This document shows positions 20,876 to 31,686 of a stretch of DNA of 64,000 nucleotides, one piece after another. The stretch comes from Fluviicola sp. (GTDB lineage: Bacteria > Bacteroidota > Bacteroidia > Flavobacteriales_D > Crocinitomicaceae), in NCBI RefSeq assembly GCF_029266855.1, contig NZ_JAQSWB010000003.1:310001-374000 (forward strand). Direction: 5' to 3'. The first letter of the stretch is position 1, and every line of letters begins with the position of its first letter. The position numbers and the translations under genes were made by a program. The notes beneath the pieces are model-generated. The model did not search any database. It was given only the letters and a program-made list of their open reading frames with translations, and was not told the origin of the DNA.

Positions 20876-23491
20876 ATGAAAGCACTTTTATATTCTTTAA
20901 TATTGTTTTGTTCATTTGGAGTTTGGGCTCAACAATTACCTGTGAACTGTAACCTGGCAGTACCTGGCTGTTCGACACCACAATTTCCGATTGTAGGTCA
21001 GCAACCTCCGTACAATACTCCTGATTTTGGTACAGGAACAATTTCTAACCCAAGTACAAATCCTCAGAATGGAAACAGCGGGTGTTTGTTATCCGGTGAA
21101 ACAGTTTCAACATTTATTACGATCAATGTAGTAACATCCGGAACCTTACAATGGTCCCTAATCGGATTGAATCCTAATGGAACTCCATCCGGAAGCGGAT
21201 GTTTCGACTGGATCATGTGGCCAAATGTGAACAACAATGGTTGCGCAGGAATCAATGGAAATACCCTTCCTCCGGTTGCCTGTAACTGGAATGGTATGTG
21301 TAACGGGAATACCGGGATGTCTACACCGGCAAATTATCCGCCAAATGCTTCCAACACAAGTTATCAGCCACCATTGAATGTAACAGCCGGGCAATCATTT
21401 ATCCTTTGTCTATCAAATTATAGCTTTACAAATCAAAATGTTGACCTGGATTTCTTTGGTTCGGCTCAGGTTGTATGTGGAGTATCAGCTGCAGATCAAA
21501 CAATTTGTCTCGGAAACTCAGCATCAGTAACAATTGCAACACCAGGGTATACCAATCCTGCATTCAATTGGCTGGTTACGACAGGTGTAGCTAATCCTAC
21601 AGCAGGTACAACAACAGTTACACCAACAGTTACAACTACTTATTCGGTAGAAGTTACACAGCCGGCTATGGGATCGACTCCTGCATTGCGGGATACGGCA
21701 ACATTTACAATTACAGTTGTGAATCCACCGGCACCGAATGCAGGTCCAAATCAAACAGTTTGTTTGGGACAACCGATTCAATTGACAGGTACTGTCGGCA
21801 GTCCGACAAATACTGCAAACTGGCAGGCAATTGTTCCAACTGGTTTAACACCTCCGGCAACAGCTTCCTTTTCGCCAAGCTTTAGTTCAATGAACCCGAC
21901 AGTTACAGTAAACCAACCGGGTATTTATAAATTCGTATTGAGAGAAACAAGTACTATCTGCGGTATTATCAGAGATACAGTTGTAGTTACGGTTTCACAA
22001 CTTCAAATTGCAGCCGCTACGACAAATCCAATTTGTAACGGATCAAGTGATGGTACAATTACGATTACCAGTGCAGGTGCAAGTGAATATAGTTTTAATA
22101 ACGGTACAACCTGGCAAGCTTCAAATACCCTTGGAGGTTTTAGTGCAGGAACATACACTGTTTGCGCAAGAAATACTTTGGGATGTCAAAAATGTACAAC
22201 GGTAACTTTGACTAATCCACCACTGATCGTTATGTCGGTTTCCAATGACACACTTATCTGTCAGAACGGTACTGCAACGATTTGGGCTTCTGCAACGGGA
22301 GGATCAACATATTCTTATCACTGGGATCACAGTCCGGCTTTAGTTGCGGTAACACAAGTAAATCCTTCTGCGAATGCGTATTATCCTGTTCAGGCTGAAA
22401 GCAACCTGGGATGCTGGTCAAACAGGGATTCGATCTATGTTATGATGAATCCTGTTCTTTCTGCAACGATGTCAGCGGACGCATTTACTTGTCCGGGATA
22501 TGAAGATTCACTGACGGTTTATGCCTCAGGGGGAATCGGTGCACCTTATACAATTACCTGGTCAACCGGACAAACGGATGTGGGTACAGAAAGTACTTTG
22601 AATGATTCACCATTGCAAACGACTACTTACAGTGTGACGATTGACGATGTTTGTGAGACAACTCCTGTAACAATCTCCGGTATTATTAATGCATACCCGG
22701 TTCCTGTTCCGCAAATTGCTGTGGATCAAGCTACAAAATGTGAGCCTGCTGTATTTACACTGTATAACTTAGATTCGTTAAATACGGTGAGCACTATTTG
22801 GAGAATTAGCAACGGAGACGAATTTGTTGATATGGATTCGATCCTTACTTCTTCAACTATGAACGGAGCCTACGATGTTCAATTGATTGTTACATCTCCG
22901 GATGGCTGTATTGATTCAACAACATTCCCTGCTTATTTAACAGTAATGCAAACTCCGGTAGCTGATTTTAAATGGAGCCCGGATCCGATAACTATGTTTA
23001 ATACACAGGTATTGTTTACACAGTACTCATTGTATGCAAATACTTACGAATGGAGTTTCCCGGGAGCATCACCGAATTCATCGACAAATGATGATCAAAC
23101 GGTTTTGTACCCTGATGGTCAGACAGGAAGCTATTATGTTACTTTAATTGCGACTTCTTATTTGGGCTGTAAGGACACTGTCACGAAAGAGGTGAGAATT
23201 CTGCCGGAAGTAATTATTTATGCACCGAATGCATTCACACCTGATGGAGATGAATTCAACCAAACATGGAGAGTTCACATTGAAGGAATCGATAAATACG
23301 ATTTCGACCTTCAGATCTATAACAGATGGGGAGAACTTATTTGGGAGTCACATGATGCAAATGCAGGCTGGGATGGCACCTACAATGGAAAACTTGCTCC
23401 TCAGGGAACATATACGTGGGTCATTCGAACCAGAGAACTGATTTCCGATAAGAAATATACCTGGAACGGAACGATAAACATGTTTAAATAA
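20876..23491 (+). CDS. Large surface protein with gliding-type (CHU_C) C-terminal domain
   Basis: 871 aa. A signal peptide (MKALLYSLILFCSFGVWA, cut before QQLP) precedes a Cys-rich N-terminal domain (about residues 20-200), several Ig-like and SprB-like repeats (SAADQTICLGNSASVTI, NAGPNQTVCLGQPIQLTG, ATTNPICNGSSDGTITI), a PKD-like stretch (FKWSPDPITMFNTQVLF), and a C-terminal gliding-motility-associated domain: IYAPNAFTPDGDEFNQTW, then IYNRWGELIWES and WDGTYNGKLAPQGTYTW. That domain is a type B sorting signal for T9SS. Likely a surface adhesin; the ligand is unknown. A terminator follows. Confidence 0.87.
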   Translation: MKALLYSLILFCSFGVWAQQLPVNCNLAVPGCSTPQFPIVGQQPPYNTPDFGTGTISNPSTNPQNGNSGCLLSGETVSTFITINVVTSGTLQWSLIGLNPNGTPSGSGCFDWIMWPNVNNNGCAGINGNTLPPVACNWNGMCNGNTGMSTPANYPPNASNTSYQPPLNVTAGQSFILCLSNYSFTNQNVDLDFFGSAQVVCGVSAADQTICLGNSASVTIATPGYTNPAFNWLVTTGVANPTAGTTTVTPTVTTTYSVEVTQPAMGSTPALRDTATFTITVVNPPAPNAGPNQTVCLGQPIQLTGTVGSPTNTANWQAIVPTGLTPPATASFSPSFSSMNPTVTVNQPGIYKFVLRETSTICGIIRDTVVVTVSQLQIAAATTNPICNGSSDGTITITSAGASEYSFNNGTTWQASNTLGGFSAGTYTVCARNTLGCQKCTTVTLTNPPLIVMSVSNDTLICQNGTATIWASATGGSTYSYHWDHSPALVAVTQVNPSANAYYPVQAESNLGCWSNRDSIYVMMNPVLSATMSADAFTCPGYEDSLTVYASGGIGAPYTITWSTGQTDVGTESTLNDSPLQTTTYSVTIDDVCETTPVTISGIINAYPVPVPQIAVDQATKCEPAVFTLYNLDSLNTVSTIWRISNGDEFVDMDSILTSSTMNGAYDVQLIVTSPDGCIDSTTFPAYLTVMQTPVADFKWSPDPITMFNTQVLFTQYSLYANTYEWSFPGASPNSSTNDDQTVLYPDGQTGSYYVTLIATSYLGCKDTVTKEVRILPEVIIYAPNAFTPDGDEFNQTWRVHIEGIDKYDFDLQIYNRWGELIWESHDANAGWDGTYNGKLAPQGTYTWVIRTRELISDKKYTWNGTINMFK

Positions 23492-23508
23492 TAATTGATC
23501 CGTATGGT

Positions 23509-23547
23509 AAGGGGCTGTTTGAATTTCAAATAGCCCCTTATTGTTTT
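23509..23547 (+). terminator. Intrinsic terminator after the 871-aa surface protein gene
   Basis: AAGGGGCTGTTTGAA (23509-23523) pairs with TTCAAATAGCCCCTT (23525-23539), about 12 usable pairs with one G-T, followed by ATTGTTTTT. Confidence 0.85.
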
Positions 23548-23586
23548 TAAGTGAAACGACTTAAGAACCCTTTGTAATTTCGTCTT

Positions 23587-23600
23587 TCCGCCGCGGCGGA
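23587..23600. repeat. 14-bp GC-rich perfect palindrome upstream of hutU
   Basis: TCCGCCGCGGCGGA reads the same on both strands and stands out from the AT-rich surroundings. It lies 44 bases before the hutU ATG, between two TAATTTCG words (23575-23582 and 23618-23625) that resemble the -7 consensus. It could be an operator for hutU or a dispersed palindromic element. Confidence 0.6.
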
Positions 23601-23643
23601 CTATCGCTTTTTCTTCTTAATTTCGTAACATAAGTGGTACTTT

Positions 23644-25644
23644 ATGAATCTGAACGAATTTCAAAACGATATAACAACAGGGATTCCTGCAACTCTTCCT
23701 TCAAAGAAAGAATTTGAACCGGCAATTAATCATGCTCCGAAACGAAAAGAAATTCTTTCACCCGAAGAGAAAATCTTAGCTTTAAAAAATGCCCTGCGGT
23801 ATTTTCCAAAGAATCAGCATGCTGAGCTCGCACAAGAATTTTCCGATGAATTGGAAAAACATGGGAGGATCTACATGTATCGTTTCAGACCGGATTATAA
23901 AATGTATGCCCGCCCGATCGATGAGTATCCAGGTAAATCATTGCAGGCAAAAGCAATTATGCTGATGATCCAAAACAATTTGGATTATGCGGTTGCCCAG
24001 CACCCTCATGAATTGATTACCTATGGCGGAAACGGTGCTGTTTTTCAGAACTGGATCCAATACCGCCTGACGATGAAATACTTGTCTGAGATGGAAGATG
24101 ATCAAACATTGGTCATGTATTCCGGACATCCGCTCGGACTTTTTCCTTCTCATAAAGACGCACCAAGAGTTGTCGTAACAAACGGAATGATGATCCCAAA
24201 TTATTCGAAACCCGATGATTGGGAGAAATTCAATGCTTTAGGAGTTACGCAATACGGTCAAATGACAGCCGGTTCATATATGTATATCGGTCCGCAGGGA
24301 ATTGTTCACGGAACAACAATCACTGTGTTGAACGGGTTCCGGAAAATTAAAAAAATGCCTTTGGGTTCTCTTTTTGTTACTTCCGGTTTGGGAGGAATGA
24401 GTGGAGCTCAGCCAAAAGCAGGAACAATTGCAGGTTGTATTACAGTTTGTGCCGAAGTAAACCCGAAAATTACGCGGATTCGTCATGAACAAGGCTGGAT
24501 TCATGAAGTAATTGAAAACCTGGACGAGCTGGTGAAAAGAGTCCGCAAAGCACAAGCCGATAAAGAAGTTGTTTCGATCGCATATTTAGGAAACGTGGTC
24601 GATGTATGGGAGAAATTCGACAAAGAAAATATTCATATTGATTTGGGATCAGATCAAACATCACTTCATAACCCATGGGCAGGTGGTTACTATCCTGTCG
24701 GAATTGATTTCGATACTGCAAATGCCATGATGTCAAGTGATCCGGATTTATTTAAAAAGGAGGTTCAGCGATCACTGATCCAACACGCAAACGCCATTAA
24801 TGCCCATACAGCGAAAGGAACTTATTTTTTCGATTATGGAAATGCCTTTCTGTTGGAAGCATCCCGTGCGGGAGCAGATGTTATGGCAGAAAATCAGATC
24901 GATTTCAAGTACCCTTCCTATGTTCAGGATATTATGGGGCCAATGTGTTTCGATTATGGATTCGGGCCATTTCGTTGGGTTTGTGCTTCAGGCAAAGTGG
25001 AAGATTTACAAAAGACAGATGCGATTGCATGCGCAGTTCTGGAAGAGATGAAACAACGAAGTCCGGAAGAGATTCAGCAGCAGATGGCAGATAATATTCA
25101 ATGGATCAAAGGCGCACAGGAGAATAAACTGGTTGTTGGTTCACAGGCTCGAATTCTGTATGCTGATGCTGAAGGAAGAATGAAGATCGCTGCTGCATTT
25201 AATGAGGCGATCTCAAAAGGCATTATCGGGCCGGTTGTGCTTGGACGTGATCATCACGATGTTTCCGGAACAGATTCCCCTTATCGCGAAACATCTAATA
25301 TTTACGACGGTTCGCGCTTCACTGCTGATATGGCGATTCAGAATGTAATCGGGGATGCCTTCCGCGGAGCAACCTGGGTTTCCATACATAATGGCGGTGG
25401 AGTAGGCTGGGGAGAAGTAATCAACGGCGGGTTCGGAATGTTACTGGATGGTTCCGAAGATGCATCCAGAAGATTGAAATCGATGTTACACTGGGATGTG
25501 AATAATGGAATTGCCAGAAGAAACTGGGCACGGAACGAAGGTGCTATTTTTGCAATTAAACGTGCTATGGAAGCAGAACCCAAGCTGAAGGTAACTATTC
25601 CTGAGTTTGTGGATGAAGAGCTTTTAAAAGGCTTAAAACAATAA
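23644..25644 (+). CDS. hutU: Urocanate hydratase
   Basis: Second step of histidine degradation: urocanate to imidazolone propionate with a tightly bound NAD. 666 aa, longer than the 557-aa type; the extra length is mainly N-terminal (residues 1-85) and within the C-terminal half. SGLGGMSGAQPKAGTIAG forms the NAD site, and Cys435 in GPMCFDYGFGPFRWV corresponds to the active-site Cys. The end shows GGGVGWGEVINGGFGML. No other hut gene is adjacent. It has its own terminator (25700). Confidence 0.95.
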   Translation: MNLNEFQNDITTGIPATLPSKKEFEPAINHAPKRKEILSPEEKILALKNALRYFPKNQHAELAQEFSDELEKHGRIYMYRFRPDYKMYARPIDEYPGKSLQAKAIMLMIQNNLDYAVAQHPHELITYGGNGAVFQNWIQYRLTMKYLSEMEDDQTLVMYSGHPLGLFPSHKDAPRVVVTNGMMIPNYSKPDDWEKFNALGVTQYGQMTAGSYMYIGPQGIVHGTTITVLNGFRKIKKMPLGSLFVTSGLGGMSGAQPKAGTIAGCITVCAEVNPKITRIRHEQGWIHEVIENLDELVKRVRKAQADKEVVSIAYLGNVVDVWEKFDKENIHIDLGSDQTSLHNPWAGGYYPVGIDFDTANAMMSSDPDLFKKEVQRSLIQHANAINAHTAKGTYFFDYGNAFLLEASRAGADVMAENQIDFKYPSYVQDIMGPMCFDYGFGPFRWVCASGKVEDLQKTDAIACAVLEEMKQRSPEEIQQQMADNIQWIKGAQENKLVVGSQARILYADAEGRMKIAAAFNEAISKGIIGPVVLGRDHHDVSGTDSPYRETSNIYDGSRFTADMAIQNVIGDAFRGATWVSIHNGGGVGWGEVINGGFGMLLDGSEDASRRLKSMLHWDVNNGIARRNWARNEGAIFAIKRAMEAEPKLKVTIPEFVDEELLKGLKQ

Positions 25645-25699
25645 AACTGGACTCAGGTTCGTTTCCTGAATTATGTTTTGGAATGGAAAGGTGATTAAG

Positions 25700-25720
25700 A
25701 GGGAGTTGAACTCCCTTTTT
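25700..25720 (+). terminator. Intrinsic terminator after hutU
   Basis: AGGGAG (25700-25705), loop TTGAA, CTCCCT (25711-25716), with T continuing to 25720. It lies 4 bases before the end of the convergent OmpA-family gene; the minus strand has no T-run. Confidence 0.8.
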
Positions 25721-25724
25721 CTAT

Positions 25725-26900
25725 TTAGAGTACCTTGATTTCCACTCTTCGATTACTTTGTTCCTCCGAAGCGAACTTTGCATTGGGGAAAATAGGCATT
25801 GTATTTCCGTACCCAACAGTTGTTAAGCGGTTTTTATCGATTCCGTTTTCAACCAGGTAATGAAAAACTCTTTTTGCCCGGGCTTCAGAAAGTTTTTGTG
25901 CTTCAAAAGTATTTTCTCCATTGGAATGCACGTGACCCTGGATTTCTACTCTTATTCCGGCGTTTAAAGCCAGGAAATCTTTTAGCCTTCTTAATTTCGG
26001 TTCTGCACTTTGAAGAAACTCCGAGGATCCCGGAATAAATTCTATTTCATCAATCTGCATGCTCTTTCCTTCCCCCAGGGGTTCGATCCAAACCACAATT
26101 TCTGTTTCCGTATTAGCGGATACAGGCTCTTCCCGGTCAACAAAGAAATAACCTTCAGCATCAATTTTCAATTGTACTTTACCCGACTTTTCTATTGAGA
26201 AACGGAAGTCTGAACCTTGATATGCGGCGGTGATACCTTTGATTCCGCCAATGGTAATATTTGCAATGACCGGTTTTCCGGTTTCGTAATCACGAACCAG
26301 GATTGATAAACCCGGTTCTTTCTTATCTGTTCTAAGATCAAAAAGCTTACCGCCTTCCGATGTTTCCTGAAGTTCACCATTTATTGGTTCAAAGGTGAAG
26401 TTGACATCTACATACCCTTTCATCTTTGGCGTACCAATGAAACAAATAATCAGTTCCTTTCCTGAAGCCAGGTCAATGGGATATAATGTACTTGCCGAAA
26501 CGACCAAATCCAGTCCAAGTTCAAGTGAGGGTTTAGTGATAATTCTTCTGATCTCCGCAGAACCCTTCGCAATTTCTTCACAAGGATATTTTGTTTCGCC
26601 CTCAAAAATGATCATTTGAATGGGTTGGGGGCATGTTGCTTTCAGTGAGAATCTTCCATTGTAGGAAGCTTTAAATGAGCAGAATAGAGAGTTTTTTTCT
26701 TCGAGATCGCTTAACATGTCGTAAGCCTTGAAGTCATTTACTTTTCCGCCTTTTCCGGAGAATTGCATTCGGTATTCTCCTGTCTGAAGCACATTCGTAG
26801 CGCCCGTACAGTCAGAAATAGCATCTGAGCTTTCAAGAATCTGCTGGCCAAAGGCATTTATGGCAAAAAAAGAAATAAATAAAAGGAAAGCAGATTTCAT
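25725..26900 (-). CDS. OmpA-family outer membrane/periplasmic protein
   Basis: 391 aa. Signal peptide MKSAFLLFISFFAINAFGQ. Residues 30-190 are a beta-rich domain with two Cys that I do not recognise. Residues 200-275 look like a carboxypeptidase-regulatory-type beta-sandwich (GLSILVRDYETGKPVIANIT). Residues 280-391 are an OmpA C-terminal domain that binds peptidoglycan: FIPGSSEFLQSAEPKLRRL, then QGHVHSNGE, LSEARAKRVFHYL and GYGNTMPI with NRRVEIKVL at the end. In many OmpA domains the loop reads GHTDSxG; here it is GHVHSNG. A Bacteroidota -7 element lies just upstream. Confidence 0.85.
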   Translation of the reverse strand: MKSAFLLFISFFAINAFGQQILESSDAISDCTGATNVLQTGEYRMQFSGKGGKVNDFKAYDMLSDLEEKNSLFCSFKASYNGRFSLKATCPQPIQMIIFEGETKYPCEEIAKGSAEIRRIITKPSLELGLDLVVSASTLYPIDLASGKELIICFIGTPKMKGYVDVNFTFEPINGELQETSEGGKLFDLRTDKKEPGLSILVRDYETGKPVIANITIGGIKGITAAYQGSDFRFSIEKSGKVQLKIDAEGYFFVDREEPVSANTETEIVVWIEPLGEGKSMQIDEIEFIPGSSEFLQSAEPKLRRLKDFLALNAGIRVEIQGHVHSNGENTFEAQKLSEARAKRVFHYLVENGIDKNRLTTVGYGNTMPIFPNAKFASEEQSNRRVEIKVL

Positions 26901-26907
26901 CAGACTG

Positions 26908-26915
26908 CAAAGATA
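26908..26915 (-). promoter_or_regulatory. -7 element upstream of the OmpA-family gene
   Basis: On the minus strand TATCTTTG matches TAnnTTTG and ends 7 bases before the ATG at 26900, so the predicted leader is only a few bases long. No clear TTTG is visible about 19 bases further upstream. Confidence 0.45.
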
Positions 26916-26996
26916 GTTTTTTCATCAGTTTTGAAAAAGATCCTTTTTTTCGACTTTCTGAATGGGCTGAATGAGCGTATTAACTGTATTTTCTGG

Positions 26997-28400
26997 TTAT
27001 TGTTTAACATTTAGCTGCGCTTTAAGGCAAGTTCTAAGGTACAAATGATCCGTCGTGGGGAAAATATGTACAACGCTTACATCATGTGTTTTTCCTTGTA
27101 AACTGAAGTCTCCTGTTTTCTTTTGGAGATTCCGGTCTATGCTTTTCTTTAATTCGTTAAACTGAGTGCTTAAATCCAATTTGGTGGCTTTTTCCAGCTC
27201 CGAATATATTCGGTTTGAAAACAGCCATTTTGCGCTTTTGAGAAGAATGCTTTTTGTTTTTAAATCGTACTCGAGTTCGGTAAGTTCCAGGATCTTTGTC
27301 TTGTTATCAAAACTAGGAATCCCCTGAAGGTATAAAATTCCTTTTTTTGTTCCGCTGAATTGGATTGCCAGGATTAATTTCTTTTGATCCAATCCGCTTA
27401 CTTTCACCCCAAGAAATTCAAAGTGATTTTTTTTGAAATCAATGGTTTTACCTTTGACTTGTTCGGTGAATAATTGTGATATTGAATCGTAGTTTAATTC
27501 GAAATCAGTGAAAAGATCAAAGGTATCCTTCGGTGTACTTGGGATTATATTCAACCTAGGAAGATCTGATACCGGAGTTTTAGCTGAACTTTGATTCAGG
27601 TAAGTTTTGCAATTCAGTACAAGTGTAGTATACAATTTGTTTTGGTCTAAACGGGGTTTAACCAGGGAAAGCGAAATCGGTTCGAAATGAATATAACCCA
27701 GATAGGGGATTCTGACAGCTTGATTCATATTCTTCCATAAATCCCCAGCTTCTTTCTGGAATGAAATAGCAGACAATTGTTTGTCGGTCTCTTCACACTG
27801 TTTTTTCAATGTTTTCTTAACCTCTTTAATCACTTCATCCGTGGCATCGAATCTGAAAAGTGTTACTTCACAAGGATTTAGGGATTTTAATTCATCAATA
27901 GTTGTGTGTGTGCTTAGTCCATAATTTTCATTAACGGATAGTTCTGTTGCGAAACGAATTCTTAACGAGGGTCTTTTTTCGTTGATTCCGCAAGAAAACG
28001 GAATGGGCGGGTTTAAACAAAAAGGTGTTTCACTTAACAATCCCGAACATGCAGCGCAATATTCCATCTTGATCCAGTAGGAGCCATGTAATTCGGATAA
28101 CAGGTGATTATTAATTGTAGTGATATTGAACGAATCTTTTTGAAACTGAAATTCATAACGGATCCCACTGCACGGTTTGTCGGAGCCGGTAGTAAATTCG
28201 GGAACATTTTTATTGGCTTGCTTAAAATAAGTTGAAAGATTTATTTCCACAGGAACAACAATGCTGTTGATCATGGAATTGATTTCAGGTGGGCTGTCAG
28301 CTAAATTAAGACTCGTTGGGGCTTCCGGCTGAATAGAGCGGCAGGAACTGCTGAGAAATAAAAGAGAAATAATCGCGATTTTGAATTTTAATACGTGCAC
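26997..28400 (-). CDS. DUF4403-like lipoprotein
   Basis: 467 aa from a GTG at 28400; no ATG is available near the signal sequence (FKIAIISLLFLSSSC, lipobox Cys20). The mature protein shows two similarly built beta-rich halves: residues 45-240 starting IVVPVEINLSTYF, and residues 255-450. The pattern, with VPVEINLS near the start and a repeat of LKSAKWLFSNRIYSELEKA type towards the end, resembles DUF4403 (lipid-binding-like) lipoproteins. That assignment is by eye. Function unknown. Divergent from the small lipoprotein gene at 28453. Confidence 0.7.
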   Translation of the reverse strand: MHVLKFKIAIISLLFLSSSCRSIQPEAPTSLNLADSPPEINSMINSIVVPVEINLSTYFKQANKNVPEFTTGSDKPCSGIRYEFQFQKDSFNITTINNHLLSELHGSYWIKMEYCAACSGLLSETPFCLNPPIPFSCGINEKRPSLRIRFATELSVNENYGLSTHTTIDELKSLNPCEVTLFRFDATDEVIKEVKKTLKKQCEETDKQLSAISFQKEAGDLWKNMNQAVRIPYLGYIHFEPISLSLVKPRLDQNKLYTTLVLNCKTYLNQSSAKTPVSDLPRLNIIPSTPKDTFDLFTDFELNYDSISQLFTEQVKGKTIDFKKNHFEFLGVKVSGLDQKKLILAIQFSGTKKGILYLQGIPSFDNKTKILELTELEYDLKTKSILLKSAKWLFSNRIYSELEKATKLDLSTQFNELKKSIDRNLQKKTGDFSLQGKTHDVSVVHIFPTTDHLYLRTCLKAQLNVKQ

Positions 28401-28428
28401 AATGTCGAAATTTCATGATTGACATTTT

Positions 28429-28436
28429 CAAAATTA
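28429..28436 (-). promoter_or_regulatory. -7 element upstream of the DUF4403-like gene
   Basis: TAATTTTG on the minus strand, with a TTG at 28460-28462 at a long spacing of 23. It overlaps the leader of the divergent small lipoprotein gene. Confidence 0.4.
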
Positions 28437-28452
28437 GTATTAACTTCAGGTT

Positions 28453-28626
28453 ATGAAGCCAATTTTTTATTTTGTTATTGCATTATCAGGACTTCTGTCA
28501 TGTACAAAGTCGAGAACCTGCGAGTGCTCGGATGGATACAATTACGCTGTTAATACCTCAAAAAAAACAGCCGAGGATGCTTGCGAAAAGTATTCAACGG
28601 AAGAAGTTGATTGCAGTATCAACTAA
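28453..28626 (+). CDS. Small lipoprotein (57 aa), unknown function
   Basis: 57 codons. MKPIFYFVIALSGLLSC ends in a lipobox Cys at position 17, so it is probably lipid-anchored. The mature part of 40 residues has four more Cys (positions 23, 25, 44 and 54) and reads TCECSDGYNYAVNTSKKTAE. It resembles the next gene (28903): both have a Cys-rich start, then a K-(S/G)-K-TA-E-x-C segment. No family name known to me. Confidence 0.7.
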   Translation: MKPIFYFVIALSGLLSCTKSRTCECSDGYNYAVNTSKKTAEDACEKYSTEEVDCSIN

Positions 28627-28657
28627 TCAGATTTTCTTTTTGAATTTTACATCAATT

Positions 28658-28680
28658 AAATGAATAGTTGTTCATTTTTG
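28658..28680 (+). terminator. Possible AT-rich terminator
   Basis: AAATGAA (28658-28664), loop TAGTTG, TTCATTT (28671-28677) and further T. The stem is AT-rich, so strength is uncertain. Confidence 0.45.
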
Positions 28681-28830
28681 GATTTCCATAAAATAATCAA
28701 GGCTTATTTCAGTGAGTTTTTTTTGATTAAAAACAGCCAGAGAGCTCTGTAATCGGGGTTTTCGCTTTTTTGATATTGAAAAATCGCTGTAGATGAAAAT
28801 ATTGCATTCTAACAATTGTCTTTATAATCG

Positions 28831-28861
28831 TTTGTTGAATAAAAAAAAGAAACTATATTCG
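28831..28861 (+). promoter_or_regulatory. Promoter of the 63-aa lipoprotein gene
   Basis: TTTG at 28831-28834, exactly 19 bases, then TATATTCG at 28854-28861, one base off TAnnTTTG. This is the best-spaced promoter in the window and predicts a leader of about 35 bases before the ATG at 28903. The 276 bases between the two small lipoprotein genes otherwise hold only the weak terminator. Confidence 0.7.
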
Positions 28862-28902
28862 CGGTGTTAATTTATATTTTATAACCTTCATCTCAAATTA
28901 GT

Positions 28903-29094
28903 ATGAAAAAATTTATTTTGGTTGCTGCAGTAGCAACATTCGGATTGGCTTCTTGTAAAAAAGATTATGTATGTACGTATACAGATGCTAACGGGAATAC
29001 TCAAACAACAAGCTACAACGGATTGAACAAATCTGGTAAAACTGCAGCTGAGGCTTCATGTGCACTTTCTGGAGGTACATTGTCTAAAAAATAA
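28903..29094 (+). CDS. Small lipoprotein (63 aa), unknown function
   Basis: Signal sequence MKKFILVAAVATFGLASC with lipobox Cys18. The mature part has two more Cys and reads KKDYVCTYTDANGNTQTTSY followed by NKSGKTAAEASCALSGGT. It aligns loosely with the 57-aa lipoprotein just upstream, so the two are probably old duplicates. A good promoter and a strong terminator make it a single-gene transcript. It is the kind of small abundant lipoprotein found in many flavobacteria, with no known role. Confidence 0.8.
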   Translation: MKKFILVAAVATFGLASCKKDYVCTYTDANGNTQTTSYNGLNKSGKTAAEASCALSGGTLSKK

Positions 29095-29128
29095 TAAATA
29101 TTCTCGGAATATTATTATTCAGGTATTC

Positions 29129-29166
29129 AAAAGGGCTGTTTCGAAAGAAGCAGCCCTTTTACTTTT
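29129..29166 (+). terminator. Intrinsic terminator after the 63-aa lipoprotein gene
   Basis: AAAAGGGCTGTTTC (29129-29142), loop GAAA, GAAGCAGCCCTTTT (29147-29160): a 14-bp stem with one G-T pair, T-rich downstream. Confidence 0.9.
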
Positions 29167-29201
29167 AATGGGTTTTTGAATTCCCCTTAAATTATTCATT
29201 C

Positions 29202-29228
29202 AAAAAAAACACCCACTAGTTGCGGGTG
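29202..29228 (-). terminator. Terminator of icd
   Basis: On the minus strand, CACCC and GGGTG (29224-29228 and 29210-29214) enclose a 9-base loop and are followed by eight T. It lies about 30 bases after the icd stop codon. Confidence 0.75.
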
Positions 29229-29258
29229 CTTTTTCTGTTTATGAATAGATCCGTAAAA

Positions 29259-31530
<2,272 letters not shown>

Positions 31531-31541
31531 ACTGATGATGG

Positions 31542-31572
31542 CAAATTTAATGGTTGGGGATTGGAATATCAA
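31542..31572 (-). promoter_or_regulatory. Promoter of icd
   Basis: On the minus strand TTG (31572-31570), 20 bases, then TAAATTTG (31549-31542), an exact TAnnTTTG. Predicted leader about 50 bases. Confidence 0.65.
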
Positions 31573-31686
31573 TAAATAAGTGGCTTAATTTTGAAGAGTT
31601 TGTAACAGTATCAATGGAATTGTTAATTTTCAATTTTAAATTGTTGGTTTTAAGGCTTTTGTATGTTTCGAATTCGCGAATTTACC

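Noticed and set aside
21524-21781. A Cys-rich open frame antisense to the 871-aa surface protein
   Set aside because: The Cys content comes from the antisense of Thr and Ala codons in a repeat-rich protein; no start context or conserved pattern.
28472-28663. A 63-codon open frame overlapping the 57-aa lipoprotein in another frame
   Set aside because: The 57-codon frame at 28453 has a proper signal peptide and lipobox; the other frame has neither and no hydrophobic or domain pattern.
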